The notes under the pieces: generated by a model
Told to the model about the DNA's origin: nothing
What the model saw: only the letters and a program-made list of their open reading frames with translations
Database searches by the model: none
Source: Mucilaginibacter pallidiroseus
GTDB taxonomy: Bacteria > Bacteroidota > Bacteroidia > Sphingobacteriales > Sphingobacteriaceae
Assembly (NCBI RefSeq): GCF_007846085.1
Contig: NZ_VOEJ01000004.1
Span: forward strand, 186,001 to 250,000
DNA length: 64,000 nucleotides
Direction of reading: 5' to 3'
Part shown: one piece after another, positions 54,495 to 63,999 of the stretch
How positions within the stretch are numbered: position 1 is the stretch's first letter
How the letters are laid out: each line of letters begins with the position of its first letter
Program-made: the position numbers and the translations under genes

Positions 54495-55710
54495 GTGGTT
54501 ATTTCTTGTTATTGCAATAATTTTAGGCGCTTGCTCGCCTAAAGTTGTTCGCGTACCCGTAAGTGAAAAGTCCAAGCCTCAAAAGCCGCCTATGGTGGCG
54601 GATAAGGCCGATAATAACAAGCCTGTAAAAGCCAGCGAAGAAAAAGTATCAAATATTGCATTGATACTTCCTTTGGGGCTTGATCATTTGGCTCCCGGTA
54701 AAACTTTTACAACCGCCGATGCCACACAGGCAAACCTTTCGGCCGATTATTACCAGGGCTTTAAACTCGGGCTCGATTCGCTTACTGCCGGTGGCGCCAA
54801 TTTTAAGCTTCAGGTTTATGATAGCAAGGGCGATGTTGCTCAGGCTCACAGCCTTGCCTATAACCCGCAGGTGCGCAGCAGCGACCTGATAGTTGGCCCC
54901 GTGTTTCCGGACGATGTAAAGTCATTTACATCGGTTTTAACTTCGGCTCGTAAGCCTATCGTGTCGCCTTTGTCGCCCGCTGCGCCGGCTACGTTTAAAA
55001 ACCAAAACCTGGTTACCATGACACCTCCGCTTGAGTATCATGCAATGGGGGCAGCTACTTTTATAGCCAAAGAAATGGGCCCTAAAAAAGTGTTCATCCT
55101 TAGCTCGGGTTTTAGCGATGAAAAGCTATACACAAGCCCTTTTAAACGTACTATCGATAGCCTGAGCAAGCGTAAGATCCAAGTGGTATATTTTACTGTA
55201 ACACGAGGAAACCTTACGCCGCTTGTTGCGCAACTTAATAACAAGGTGCAAAACGTTTTTATAGTACCGTCAACCAAGCAATCATTTTTGATGGTTACGT
55301 TACGCTCGCTCGATACCCTTGCCAATAAGTTCCCGGTAACGCTGTTTGGCCACCCTAACTGGGAGAAATATGCATTTCTGAAGGTTGGACTATTGCAAAA
55401 GCTTAAAACACACATTACATCATCAGATAAGATAGATTATAAGGCAACTGCCACGAATACTTTTATACGTAATTACCGCAGAGCCTATAAAGCCGAACCA
55501 AGTGATTACTCATTTAAGGGGTTCGACCAAGCCATGTATTTTGGAGAGCTTTTAGCAAAGGATGACAAGAGCTATACCGAGCCCGAGGAGCATGACTTTA
55601 CCGGACTGCACAACAGCTTTCATTTTATAAAAAAACCGGGGCAGGGCTGGATCAATACGCATGTTGATGTATTGGAATATAAGAACTTTGAATTAAAAAA
55701 GGCCGAATGA
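54481..55710 (+). CDS. Lipoprotein with type 1 periplasmic-binding-protein fold
   Basis: The TTG at 54481 ([19 protein letters not shown]) gives a short signal peptide with a lipobox (LGAC) and overlaps guaA by 14 bases; an ATG at 54451 would add ten residues. The mature part starts with a Lys/Pro-rich linker and continues with a branched-chain amino acid or LivJ-like binding fold ([68 protein letters not shown]). In this phylum similar proteins may carry a LysM domain and sit beside guaA; here LysM is absent. A role as a cell-wall-linked binding lipoprotein (LpoA-like) is possible but unproven. Confidence 0.72.
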   Translation: MSGNKWLFLVIAIILGACSPKVVRVPVSEKSKPQKPPMVADKADNNKPVKASEEKVSNIALILPLGLDHLAPGKTFTTADATQANLSADYYQGFKLGLDSLTAGGANFKLQVYDSKGDVAQAHSLAYNPQVRSSDLIVGPVFPDDVKSFTSVLTSARKPIVSPLSPAAPATFKNQNLVTMTPPLEYHAMGAATFIAKEMGPKKVFILSSGFSDEKLYTSPFKRTIDSLSKRKIQVVYFTVTRGNLTPLVAQLNNKVQNVFIVPSTKQSFLMVTLRSLDTLANKFPVTLFGHPNWEKYAFLKVGLLQKLKTHITSSDKIDYKATATNTFIRNYRRAYKAEPSDYSFKGFDQAMYFGELLAKDDKSYTEPEEHDFTGLHNSFHFIKKPGQGWINTHVDVLEYKNFELKKAE

Positions 55711-56879
55711 AAGCCATAAATCAGCTTAAGACGTTTCAGCGCATACTTGCCGAGTATCCGGCTGATACCCCCTTAAGCAAATTTTTGCCCGGTTTTTATC
55801 GACAGAATAAGCAAATGGGCTCAACCGACCGAAAGGTTGCAGGCAGGCTTATTTATAACTATTTCAGACTGGGCCGGGCCTTGCCAAACCTGCCGCCCAA
55901 AGATCGTTTAATGGTTGCCGAGTTTTTGTGCAACTCGCAAAGCAATTCATTTTTACTGCATTTTAAACCGGAGTGGGAAGCCTGTATTGGCTTTAGTATC
56001 GATGATAAGATAGCTTTGGTTAAAACGGCTTACCCGGATTTTAAGCTGGAAGATGTATTTCCCTGGACGGATCAATTGTCTGCTGATATAGATAAAAAGG
56101 CTTTCCTTAAATCATTTTTTGTACAGCCCGACCTGTTTATTCGTGTAAACCAAAAGTTTGAGTCGCAGGTAAAAGCCGAGTTAACAAAGGCCGGTATTGC
56201 ATTTAAGGATGAGGGCAACAATTGCCTTTCATTGCCTAACGGCACACGGTTAGATGCAATTTTTGCCAACCAGCATTGGTTTGAGGTGCAGGATCTGTCG
56301 TCGCAACAAACAGCAAATTACTTTAAGCCGCAGCGCTGGGACAGCTGGTGGGATGCCTGTGCAGCATCGGGCGGGAAATCGTTGTTATTACATAGCCTGC
56401 AACCTGATATTAAGTTGGTAGTATCTGATATCCGCGAGTCTATTTTAGCCAACCTCGATGAGCGCTTTCAACAAGCCGGGCTAATGAAGTATCAAAAAAA
56501 GCTGCTTGACCTTACCGAAAATAACGAACAACTACTATATAATTATGCCTTCGACGGGATCATTTTAGACGCGCCCTGCAGCGGATCGGGCACGTGGGGC
56601 CGCACACCGGAGATGATATCTCAATTCGAGATGCACAAGGCTGATTTTTTTAAGCGCTTGCAGCAAAACATCATACCTAACGTTGCCAAGCACCTTAAGC
56701 CCGGCAAGCCACTTATTTATATTACTTGCTCCGCCTTCCATGCCGAAAATGAAGATGCGGTAAATTTTATAACCGAGCAGCTTGGCCTTCAGTTAGAAGA
56801 AATGCAGGTACTTAAAGGCTACTCGCACAAAGCCGATACCATGTTTGTTGCCAGGTTGGTAGCGCCGGTGTCAACCTAA
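55707..56879 (+). CDS. RsmB/NOP-type RNA cytosine-C5 methyltransferase
   Basis: A 390-residue SAM-dependent methyltransferase. The N-terminus resembles NusB/RsmB-like helices (RILAEYPADTPLSKFLPGFYRQ), followed by a PUA/FAU-type segment and the Rossmann catalytic domain (WWDACAASGGKSLLLHSLQ). The two catalytic cysteines are in LDAPCSGSGTWGRTPE and YITCSAFHAENEDAV. Most likely target is a cytosine in 16S rRNA, as for RsmB, but tRNA is possible. It overlaps the lipoprotein gene by four bases (ATGA). Confidence 0.88.
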   Translation: MKAINQLKTFQRILAEYPADTPLSKFLPGFYRQNKQMGSTDRKVAGRLIYNYFRLGRALPNLPPKDRLMVAEFLCNSQSNSFLLHFKPEWEACIGFSIDDKIALVKTAYPDFKLEDVFPWTDQLSADIDKKAFLKSFFVQPDLFIRVNQKFESQVKAELTKAGIAFKDEGNNCLSLPNGTRLDAIFANQHWFEVQDLSSQQTANYFKPQRWDSWWDACAASGGKSLLLHSLQPDIKLVVSDIRESILANLDERFQQAGLMKYQKKLLDLTENNEQLLYNYAFDGIILDAPCSGSGTWGRTPEMISQFEMHKADFFKRLQQNIIPNVAKHLKPGKPLIYITCSAFHAENEDAVNFITEQLGLQLEEMQVLKGYSHKADTMFVARLVAPVST

Positions 56880-56914
56880 CGCGACGAGCTATCATCCCGC
56901 TTAAGCTTATTATC

Positions 56915-58198
56915 TCAAACTACTTCTGCAACTACGAAGGTGCTTCCTCCAACAAACACAAGGTCATGTTTGCCTGCCTTTGCCTGAGCAGCCTTTAATG
57001 CGCTTGTAACTGATGGGTAGGCCTGGCCTGTAAACCCAAATGCTGCGGCTTGCTCTCTCAGGTTTTCTGCATCAAGCCCGCGTGGGATATCAGGTTTACA
57101 AAAGTAATAGGTGGCATTGGCAGGGAGCATGGCAAGTACCTTGCTGATGTCTTTATCGTTAACCATGCCTATCACAAAGTGCAGCCTTTCATACTGTACC
57201 GATGCAATGTTTTTCAGCACTTCGCGTATGCCTTCGGGGTTGTGGCCTGTATCACAAATTGTTAGCGGCTGCCGGCTCAATATTTCCCAGCGGCCATGTA
57301 GCCCGGTAAGTAATTTTACCTGCTTCAATGCCGTAGCGATATGCTCATCACTTATATCGAAGCCTTGTTTGCGTAATTCATCAACAGCCGTAAGTACCGT
57401 TTTTAAATTTTTTTGCTGATATGTACCTGTTAAATCTAATTGCAGGTTATAGTCGTTTTCAATACCACTTATGGCAATATTCAATAGGCCATTTACGTCA
57501 ATGTCTGCATTCACTATATGCCAGGCTTCGGAAGCAAAGCGGATAGGGGCGTTCTCGAGCAGTGCCTTATCAGCGAAGATATCGGCAACTTCCTGCTGAA
57601 ATTCCCCAATTACTACAGGAGTATATGATTTAATGATGCCTGCTTTTTCCCCTGCTATCAATTGCAGCGTGTTGCCAAGCATGTTCATGTGGTCCCAGCC
57701 TATATTGGTGATTACAGATAACAGCGGGTTGATAATGTTTGTAGAATCGAGCCTGCCGCCTAAGCCTACCTCTATAACGGCAATATCCACCTGCTCCGTA
57801 GCAAAAACATCAAAAGCAAGGGCAACGGTCATTTCAAAAAAAGATGGCTGTATGGCGGCAAAATCCGGCTGGTGCTTAGCTACAAAATCAATTACGGTTT
57901 CCTCAGAAATCATCTGCCCGTTTATACGGATCCGTTCCCGAAAATCTTTTAGATGCGGGGAGGTGTAAAGCCCCGTTTTGCATCCGGCCGTTTGCAGGAT
58001 AGCTGCCAACATGTGCGATGTTGAACCTTTGCCGTTGGTACCACCCACGTGAATGCTCTTGAACCTATTTTGCGGTTGGCCTAATATGTCGCAAAGTGCA
58101 ATGGTATTGGTAAGATTTTTTTTAAATGCCGATGCGCCGTCGCGCGTAAACATGGGCAGTTGCGTGTATAAGTATTGAAGGGTGTCTTGGTAGTTCAT
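56915..58198 (-). CDS. folC: Bifunctional dihydrofolate synthase/folylpolyglutamate synthase
   Basis: Adds glutamate to dihydropteroate and to folates. The 427-residue Mur-ligase-type protein has the P-loop HVGGTNGKGSTSHML (about residues 51-64), LYTSPHLKDFRERIRING, the metal-binding VIEVGLGGRLDSTNII and NIGWDHMNMLGNTLQLIAGEKAGIIK, and the C-terminal domain with DTGHNPEGI. It ends with LVFVGGSTFVVAEVV. It is downstream of the TonB cluster on the same strand with an 87-base spacer. Confidence 0.95.
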   Translation of the reverse strand: MNYQDTLQYLYTQLPMFTRDGASAFKKNLTNTIALCDILGQPQNRFKSIHVGGTNGKGSTSHMLAAILQTAGCKTGLYTSPHLKDFRERIRINGQMISEETVIDFVAKHQPDFAAIQPSFFEMTVALAFDVFATEQVDIAVIEVGLGGRLDSTNIINPLLSVITNIGWDHMNMLGNTLQLIAGEKAGIIKSYTPVVIGEFQQEVADIFADKALLENAPIRFASEAWHIVNADIDVNGLLNIAISGIENDYNLQLDLTGTYQQKNLKTVLTAVDELRKQGFDISDEHIATALKQVKLLTGLHGRWEILSRQPLTICDTGHNPEGIREVLKNIASVQYERLHFVIGMVNDKDISKVLAMLPANATYYFCKPDIPRGLDAENLREQAAAFGFTGQAYPSVTSALKAAQAKAGKHDLVFVGGSTFVVAEVV

Positions 58199-58285
58199 GG
58201 CGGCTACTTAATTAGTTCATGTCCGAACTAATCTTCATGCACAAAGTTAAGGGCAAACTGTTAACTTACTAATGCAAACAGCGAA

Positions 58286-59092
58286 TTAATGGCGTTTGAA
58301 AACGAATACCACATTACCGCGTTGCTCGTCACTATTCTCAACCGCGCTGACTCTCGAGTTTTTAACAGCATCAACACATCTTTGCAATAACGAGTTATCT
58401 GCAATAGTGGTACCCCTGCCAACGGCTGCGTAAATAATGGTACCATCTTTATCAACACGAATGTCTACCACTACCTTGCCTTCGTTACGCCCGTCATCGC
58501 TCACATTTGGCTTGCTTACAAAATTGCGCTGGGTAAGGTTAAGGCCGCCGCCATTACCGCTGCCTGTGCCGTTGTAATTATTTGTGAGCGTGGTGCCCGT
58601 AGTTTTGCCCTGGTTGCCCGGTGTGTTGCCGGTACCATCGCCAGCGCCTGTGCCGTTGTTGGTTTTACCTTTGTATAAAGCGTTTTGGTTAACACTTGGC
58701 TTTGCTTCTGTTTTGGTTGGCGTTGTAGCTACCGTATTGCTCGGCGCTTTTGAGTTCGCTGTTACTTCGGGCGCGTCCTCGTTGGTTTGGGTAACCACGT
58801 TCTTATCACTGTTATCAGCCTGCACTTTTTCTTCGGTAGGTGGGGCTGGAGTTACTTTATCAGGTTTGGAGTTGTTGGCTTTTTCGGCTACAGAGGGTTC
58901 TTCAGTGCTCATGTAGTCGCTGCCCATACCTTCATCAACGGTACCGTAATTTACCAATATGCCGCCTGTACCTTCTTGAGCCGGCGCAGGCTCGCGGAAA
59001 ACAATAAAATAGCACATAGCAATAACCGCCGCAAGTATTACACCTGTAGCCGCAAATGCCTTTGGATAATTGTTTTCTTCTCTGTATTCCAT
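58286..59092 (-). CDS. TonB-type energy transducer
   Basis: A 268-residue protein with one N-terminal membrane helix (AFAATGVILAAVIAMCYFIVF), a long Pro/Thr/Asn/Gly-rich periplasmic linker (about 45-190) and a C-terminal TonB-like domain (KVVVDIRVDKDGTIIYAAVGRGTTI...). The terminal domain is followed by NSDEQRGNVVFVFKRH. It lies downstream of exbB and exbD genes in the same orientation, which form the energy-transducing complex. The linker GTGAGDGTGNTPGNQG is low-complexity. Which outer-membrane receptor it serves is unknown. Confidence 0.85.
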   Translation of the reverse strand: MEYREENNYPKAFAATGVILAAVIAMCYFIVFREPAPAQEGTGGILVNYGTVDEGMGSDYMSTEEPSVAEKANNSKPDKVTPAPPTEEKVQADNSDKNVVTQTNEDAPEVTANSKAPSNTVATTPTKTEAKPSVNQNALYKGKTNNGTGAGDGTGNTPGNQGKTTGTTLTNNYNGTGSGNGGGLNLTQRNFVSKPNVSDDGRNEGKVVVDIRVDKDGTIIYAAVGRGTTIADNSLLQRCVDAVKNSRVSAVENSDEQRGNVVFVFKRH

Positions 59093-59164
59093 TTTAGTTC
59101 AGTGTGCAGTTGTTAGTAGGCCGTGTGCAGTTGATTTGCAAACTGTAAACTTTCTTACTGTAAA

Positions 59165-59566
59165 CTACCCCTTAGGCTCGGTGGCCAATACCATTTTAAT
59201 ATTTAATTTTTGTGCTATATCCATTACCTGCACCACATCCTGTATGGCAACCGTGCGGTCAACATACAATACGATGGTAAGCTCGGTTGCCATGCTTTTG
59301 TATGATTGTAACGTTGGCTGCAACTGGTCAACAGGGGTTGGCTTTTTATCAACCGTGTAGTTCAGGTTTTTATCTATCGAAACGTTGATGGTTTTTTTAG
59401 ATACCGACTGCCCGCTTGATGATTTTGGCAGCATCAGCTTAACTACGTTGGGATTGGTAACGGTAGACGCAATAAGGAAGAATAACAGCAGGAAAAACAT
59501 GATGTCGTTCATGGCCGAGGTGTGTACCTCTGCCGATGCGCCCCTGTGTCTTTTTCTTAAGTTCAT
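59165..59566 (-). CDS. ExbD/TolR-family biopolymer transport protein
   Basis: A 133-residue protein with one membrane helix near the N-terminus (MNDIMFFLLLFFLIASTVTN) that contains the essential proton-binding aspartate, and a periplasmic domain with VVKLMLPKSSSGQS and TELTIVLYVDRTVAIQDVVQVMDIAQ. It overlaps the ExbB gene by four bases and precedes the TonB gene. Together they form the proton-driven energizer of the outer membrane. Confidence 0.92.
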   Translation of the reverse strand: MNLRKRHRGASAEVHTSAMNDIMFFLLLFFLIASTVTNPNVVKLMLPKSSSGQSVSKKTINVSIDKNLNYTVDKKPTPVDQLQPTLQSYKSMATELTIVLYVDRTVAIQDVVQVMDIAQKLNIKMVLATEPKG

Positions 59567-60273
59567 TTGCTTGGTTCCTCTAACAGGTCAATAAATTCGA
59601 TGGCATCCGTTTCAAGTTTCAGTATCACTTTATCAACCATCATATTTAAAATGTGGTAGCATACATAGGCAATGATACCCACAAATAAACCGGCTGCCGA
59701 TGTAACCATTTTTACGTATAAACCGCCTGATATTACACCCATGCTGATGTTATCGGTTTTTGATATATCATAAAAGATCTTGATAACCCCGGCAATGGTA
59801 CCCAGGAACCCAAACATCGGCGCTATACCGGCTACTATACCAATGATGCCTATGTTTTTCTCCAATTTTGAAACCTCAAGTTTGCCCACGTTTTCAATGG
59901 CGCCTTCAATGTCTTTAATAGGGCGGCCAATACGTAGTAACCCTTTTTGCAGCATACGGCCAAGCGGCGAGTTGCTGTTACGGCAAATAGCAATAGCCGA
60001 CTCAAGGTTGCCCGATTGTACACTGCTGCGCACCTGGGTCATTAAATGTGATTCGTTTTTTGAGGCCTTGCGGATAGTGAAAAAGCGTTCGAAAAATATA
60101 ACGAGGCCAAGTACAGCAAGGATACCGATAGGTATCATTACCCAACCACCTTTTATAAGCAAATCGCCAAACCTTAATTCTTCATCGGGTAGTTTTGCCA
60201 GTTGCTGGGTGGCCTGTTGTGCGGTATCAATAAGCTTTGCAGCTGTATCTGTAACCTGCATAAGTAACATCAT
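59563..60273 (-). CDS. ExbB/TolQ/MotA-family proton channel protein
   Basis: A 236-residue membrane protein with three helices. After the first (GGWVMIPIGILAVLGLVIFFERF) comes a cytoplasmic domain (RSSVQSGNLESAIAICRNSNSPLGRMLQKGL), then APMFGFLGTIAGVIKIFYD and the third helix GLFVGIIAYVCYHILN of the family. It starts an operon of exbB-exbD-tonB. A PBP-like or Tol system cannot be fully separated by sequence, but the order and the TonB gene favour the TonB complex. Confidence 0.92.
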   Translation of the reverse strand: MMLLMQVTDTAAKLIDTAQQATQQLAKLPDEELRFGDLLIKGGWVMIPIGILAVLGLVIFFERFFTIRKASKNESHLMTQVRSSVQSGNLESAIAICRNSNSPLGRMLQKGLLRIGRPIKDIEGAIENVGKLEVSKLEKNIGIIGIVAGIAPMFGFLGTIAGVIKIFYDISKTDNISMGVISGGLYVKMVTSAAGLFVGIIAYVCYHILNMMVDKVILKLETDAIEFIDLLEEPSK

Positions 60274-60329
60274 ATTGAGCTATAAAATTAGTGAGTGTTT
60301 AATTGTTAACTGATTTTGGTTGGCTTTTA

Positions 60330-61436
60330 TTACTTTTTGTAGGGCTGCACAAAAAGATCTGCATCCTTTAGCTTCCCTTTATGATCGGTAAGGAGTTTGC
60401 GTTTCAAGGCATCGGCCTCATCCCATGTTTTAAAGGTACCAACGGTGATTTTAACTTTACGGCCCGGCACATTTTCCAATATATGCGCTGGTATACCCAT
60501 TGACTTGTAATTGCTGATGGCTTTATTTGCTTTTTCGGGCGAATCGAATGATCCGGCCAGTACTTCAAACCTTGGGCCTGTTATGGTTTCGGTTGCGGGT
60601 ATGGCAACTTTTTTATCTGGCTCGCCACGTTTAACTATGGATACCGTGTCCTCGTCATATTGGGGAGTCTGCGCGCTGTCAACAACAATTGCCCGGGTAG
60701 GCTTCTTCTCAGGCACCCGTTTACGCACACGGGGAGTATCGGTTGCTGTTGCCGGCGTTACATCCTTTTTAGAGCCTTCAAATATATCAGGACTATATTT
60801 TTGGAGCAGTATGTAAGTCAACCCACAAAATAACACGATGAGCACTATGGCAACCAGTATAGATGTAATGCGCCTGCGGCGGGTAAGATTTACTAAATAA
60901 GCCTCATGCTCTTCGTCGGTATCAAACCGTGGTACGTCAACGTCCGATTGATATGTGGCTGTATCTATTGAAGCAGCCTCCTGTAAACGTTCTGCCTCCA
61001 TAGCGGCCGCCTGCTCATCAGGATTAATACCCTTTTTAAACAGACGCAAAGTAGGCAGACCAAAAAACTCGGCATCGCTATCAATGCTATTGTTTGACCG
61101 AAAGGCAAGGCCCGATGTATTGGTGTAAAACCAACCAACCTCGCCAAGCGGTACTTCGCTGCCAATAGCCTGCTGCCTTAACGAGGTGACAAACTTTTCG
61201 GTAAAGTATTTGGATGATGCCAGCGATATGTTCTTATTATCAGCAATATACTGGGCCAGTGTATCGTCATCAAGTGACTGCTGATCAAACTGAATGCTGT
61301 AGCACGGCGGGTAAAACCTACCTTCCTTTTCGTTATAGTAGCCATTTACACGTGTGTGCGCAAAGTAGCCAAGACCAGGCACATTAACTTCGCCATGCTG
61401 CCCAAGCAGTTCGCTTATAAAATAGCCTACATCCAT
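60330..61436 (-). CDS. HU-CCDC81 and SPOR domain membrane protein
   Basis: A 368-residue protein. The N-terminal half (MDVGYFISELLGQHGEVNVPGLGYFAH, then SSKYFTEKFVTSLRQQAIGSEVPLGEVGWFY) resembles two HU-like domains of the bacterial HU-CCDC81 type. A membrane helix (ITSILVAIVLIVLFCGLTYI, about 190-209) and a charged linker follow, and the C-terminal 80 residues form a SPOR domain (FEVLAGSFDSPEKANKAISNY, KVKITVGTFKTWDEADALKRKL) that binds denuded peptidoglycan at the septum. The cytoplasmic part may bind DNA, which would link the chromosome to the cell wall; that is inference from the fusion. Confidence 0.8.
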   Translation of the reverse strand: MDVGYFISELLGQHGEVNVPGLGYFAHTRVNGYYNEKEGRFYPPCYSIQFDQQSLDDDTLAQYIADNKNISLASSKYFTEKFVTSLRQQAIGSEVPLGEVGWFYTNTSGLAFRSNNSIDSDAEFFGLPTLRLFKKGINPDEQAAAMEAERLQEAASIDTATYQSDVDVPRFDTDEEHEAYLVNLTRRRRITSILVAIVLIVLFCGLTYILLQKYSPDIFEGSKKDVTPATATDTPRVRKRVPEKKPTRAIVVDSAQTPQYDEDTVSIVKRGEPDKKVAIPATETITGPRFEVLAGSFDSPEKANKAISNYKSMGIPAHILENVPGRKVKITVGTFKTWDEADALKRKLLTDHKGKLKDADLFVQPYKK

Positions 61437-61474
61437 TTGCTAAAAGTACACATTATTATAAAAACTCAAAAAGC

Positions 61475-63319
61475 TTAAAAAGCATAACCTACGCCACCAA
61501 AGATGTTGAAGCCATACGCAGGGTAATATACCCATGTACGGTTGCTTGAGTTAAGCAGGTTGTTAGCCTGTACAAATATGGAAAGCTGTTTGTTTACTTT
61601 GTAAGCTGCGCCACCGCTTAGGTCGACAAATGATGGGTTGCTCACGTTAACTGTTGCCGCACCGATAGGCCTGTCTTTAGTATCACCGCGAAACATTAAC
61701 GAGCCTGTGATATCAACCTTATTGCTTATGTGCAGGGCAGTACCCGCAGTGATAACAACCTTAGGTAAGTTCCATGGTTGTGTCTCGGTTGCAAGGCTGT
61801 AATCCTTGTATTCTACGCGGCCAAAAATGTTTACGTCGTCGCCTGCTTTAAAGTCAAGCTCGCCATTGAAGCCAGTAACACGCGCTTTGCCATCATCATA
61901 AATAACGGCAAACTTGTTAAACTCGTCTGCAAAGTTGTTAACCAGCAACGGCATGTTTTTGATAGAGTTGCGGTAAACGGCTGCTTTAAATGCCAGGCCC
62001 GGTGCCATTGTACCTTTTAAACCTACGGTAATATCAAGCTGATCTACCGAGTTGCGTATGTTTATGTTTTGGCCCAGGAATGGGTTAATAGCAGCCAAAT
62101 CTGCCAGGGATGTTCGGTTTACGTTACCTTTTGCCTCCGCAAACAAGCGTACATATTTTGGTACCACCTGGAACTCCAGCTTAGCTGCCGGGAAAATAAA
62201 GAACCTGTCGGACAGGCCAAACTCTTTGGCTATAGTCACACCCGCGTCGATCTTGTAATTTTCGCCCTGGAACCTGATGTATGGATTTGCGCGTAAAATG
62301 TTATTGCCCGAGTCGTAGTTTAAATCTTTCTGCGTAGCCAAATCAACTGAGCCACTTAAACCTGCATAGAATTGGTTTACGGTTTGGTTTACAAAGCCGC
62401 TTAACACAATGTTGTTTTCGCGGGCATTAAATGCGTTGTTAAACAGGTAACCTTTTAATTTAACTGCGTAAGTAAAGGCGTTTTCAACATCCTGGTAGTT
62501 CTTTGCTATTTCGCCTTCCGCGCTTATTTTGTTAAAGGTTTGCTTTGCAGGATCAAACGGGGCAGGAGGGTTGGTTTGGTCAAAACCGTAAAAATAGGTT
62601 TGGCGGCGGTTGTAGTTAATACGGCCCGAAAATGTATTGTCGCCAACTACGCTTTTGCCAAAGACACCTATTTCCTGGCGGCTGTCATTTTGCTTAGGCA
62701 GAGTATTGCCCGATTGTGCAATGTGTTTAACAAACCCGCCTAATTGCAAGGCCTCGTCCCGGCCATTTGAAAAATAACCTTCAGCAAACGTTGTTTTCAT
62801 GCTGCCCAAACCGCCTTTCACGTAGTTGTTGGTCAAAGCAGAGTCCTGTTCGGCAGGGCGTTTCATGGCTTCAAGCTGGCGTATGTTGTTGTCCTGCTCC
62901 AGCTTTTTATCGGCCGGGGCGTAGGTCATGGGAGCCTTAAATACGTTAAGATCTTCGAGGTCGGGGTTACGGCGAATTTTAACTGCCTCGGCCAATACCG
63001 GTTTATAATTGGTAGTAACTACAATCTCTTCAGACAGGCTTCCACCCTGGTTTTGGGCAGTATTTTGACCGCCCTTTTTAGTAGTATCTGCAGCCGCAGT
63101 TTTGGCTGCTGCATCGCCAAGGCTTTTGGCTGTGCTTTTTGCCGGGGTTGCTGCAGACTTGGTTACTTTTTTAGTTGCTTTTACTGCTGGCTTCTGCACG
63201 GTTTTAACGGCAGGTTTTTTTGCTGTTTTGCCCTTGGTTTGCGCCATTGCCGGAACAAAGCAAATTACCATTAACAAGGTAAGCAGTGTGAAAGTGTATT
63301 TAGTGTTCATTTTGCTCAT
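61475..63319 (-). CDS. TonB-dependent-receptor-like outer-membrane beta-barrel protein
   Basis: A 614-residue exported protein with a signal peptide (LLTLLMVICFVPAMAQ) and a Lys/Ala/Pro-rich repeat stretch (about 27-75). After SEEIVVTTNYKPVLAEAVKI begins a barrel-type region with amphipathic strands, ending YPAYGFNIFGGVGYAF with the terminal phenylalanine. A complete plug domain is not evident, unlike in ordinary TonB-dependent receptors. It is encoded just upstream of the SPOR protein and the ExbB-ExbD-TonB genes, so a link to that energizer is likely. The alternative is a porin-like barrel without TonB use. Confidence 0.75.
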   Translation of the reverse strand: MSKMNTKYTFTLLTLLMVICFVPAMAQTKGKTAKKPAVKTVQKPAVKATKKVTKSAATPAKSTAKSLGDAAAKTAAADTTKKGGQNTAQNQGGSLSEEIVVTTNYKPVLAEAVKIRRNPDLEDLNVFKAPMTYAPADKKLEQDNNIRQLEAMKRPAEQDSALTNNYVKGGLGSMKTTFAEGYFSNGRDEALQLGGFVKHIAQSGNTLPKQNDSRQEIGVFGKSVVGDNTFSGRINYNRRQTYFYGFDQTNPPAPFDPAKQTFNKISAEGEIAKNYQDVENAFTYAVKLKGYLFNNAFNARENNIVLSGFVNQTVNQFYAGLSGSVDLATQKDLNYDSGNNILRANPYIRFQGENYKIDAGVTIAKEFGLSDRFFIFPAAKLEFQVVPKYVRLFAEAKGNVNRTSLADLAAINPFLGQNINIRNSVDQLDITVGLKGTMAPGLAFKAAVYRNSIKNMPLLVNNFADEFNKFAVIYDDGKARVTGFNGELDFKAGDDVNIFGRVEYKDYSLATETQPWNLPKVVITAGTALHISNKVDITGSLMFRGDTKDRPIGAATVNVSNPSFVDLSGGAAYKVNKQLSIFVQANNLLNSSNRTWVYYPAYGFNIFGGVGYAF

Positions 63320-63324
63320 CTCTC

Positions 63325-63999
63325 TTATTGTTCTTTGTTCTCGGGTTTAGTTTCTTCGGCAGCAGCCGGTTTGGTTTCGCCGCTGTTAACGGGTTGCGCC
63401 TGCTGTGTGGTATCTGGTTTAGTTTGTTCGGCAGGTGCCGCAGGTTGTTGTTCTGCAGGAGCCTGCTCTATGTTTTGGTTGGGTGATAACACCTGCAGTT
63501 TCTTTTTGGCTGTTGGTAAAATATCGTCATTGCCTTTATAATTTTCAATAACGCTTTGCAGGGTTGCCTTAGCCTGGAAGTCATCCTTAAGGGCTACATA
63601 GTTATCAGCTAAGAGGATAAACGTTTTGGCAATCCAGTAATCATAGTTTGGCAATTCTTTAGCCAGGTCAAAACATGTTTTCTGCGATGCTTTGTACTTA
63701 CCCTGGTTGTATTCTATCAGGGCAATGTTGTATTTAGCTTCAGCAGCGGCAATGGTTTTTGTATTGGCTACGGTATAGTTAAACTCCTTAATTGCTGCTT
63801 CGGTATCGCCACGCTGCAGCTGTGCTTTACCGGCATATAACCCGGTACGGAATTTATCTTCCTGCGATGATTTTTCGTTTTCGCGCACCAGCTTAACGTA
63901 TTTTATTACATCATCAGCCATATTAATTTGCGAGTAGCAAAGCAACAGGTTGTTGATAGCAAACGTATAATCGGCCTTATATTCGGAGTTTGTTTCCAA
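63325..63999 (-). CDS. Tetratricopeptide-repeat protein, partial (5' end outside window)
   Basis: The last 224 residues of a TPR protein whose N-terminus lies beyond the window end; the codon at 63999 is TTG and not a convincing start. Repeats of the TPR type are visible (YAGKAQLQRGDTEAAIKEFN, YNIALIEYNQGKYKASQKTC, ILLADNYVALKDDFQAKATL), followed by a Pro/Ala/Thr/Gln-rich tail of about 50 residues. It lies five bases before the barrel gene on the same strand, so the two are probably co-transcribed and may act together at the envelope. Confidence 0.75.
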   Translation of the reverse strand: METNSEYKADYTFAINNLLLCYSQINMADDVIKYVKLVRENEKSSQEDKFRTGLYAGKAQLQRGDTEAAIKEFNYTVANTKTIAAAEAKYNIALIEYNQGKYKASQKTCFDLAKELPNYDYWIAKTFILLADNYVALKDDFQAKATLQSVIENYKGNDDILPTAKKKLQVLSPNQNIEQAPAEQQPAAPAEQTKPDTTQQAQPVNSGETKPAAAEETKPENKEQ

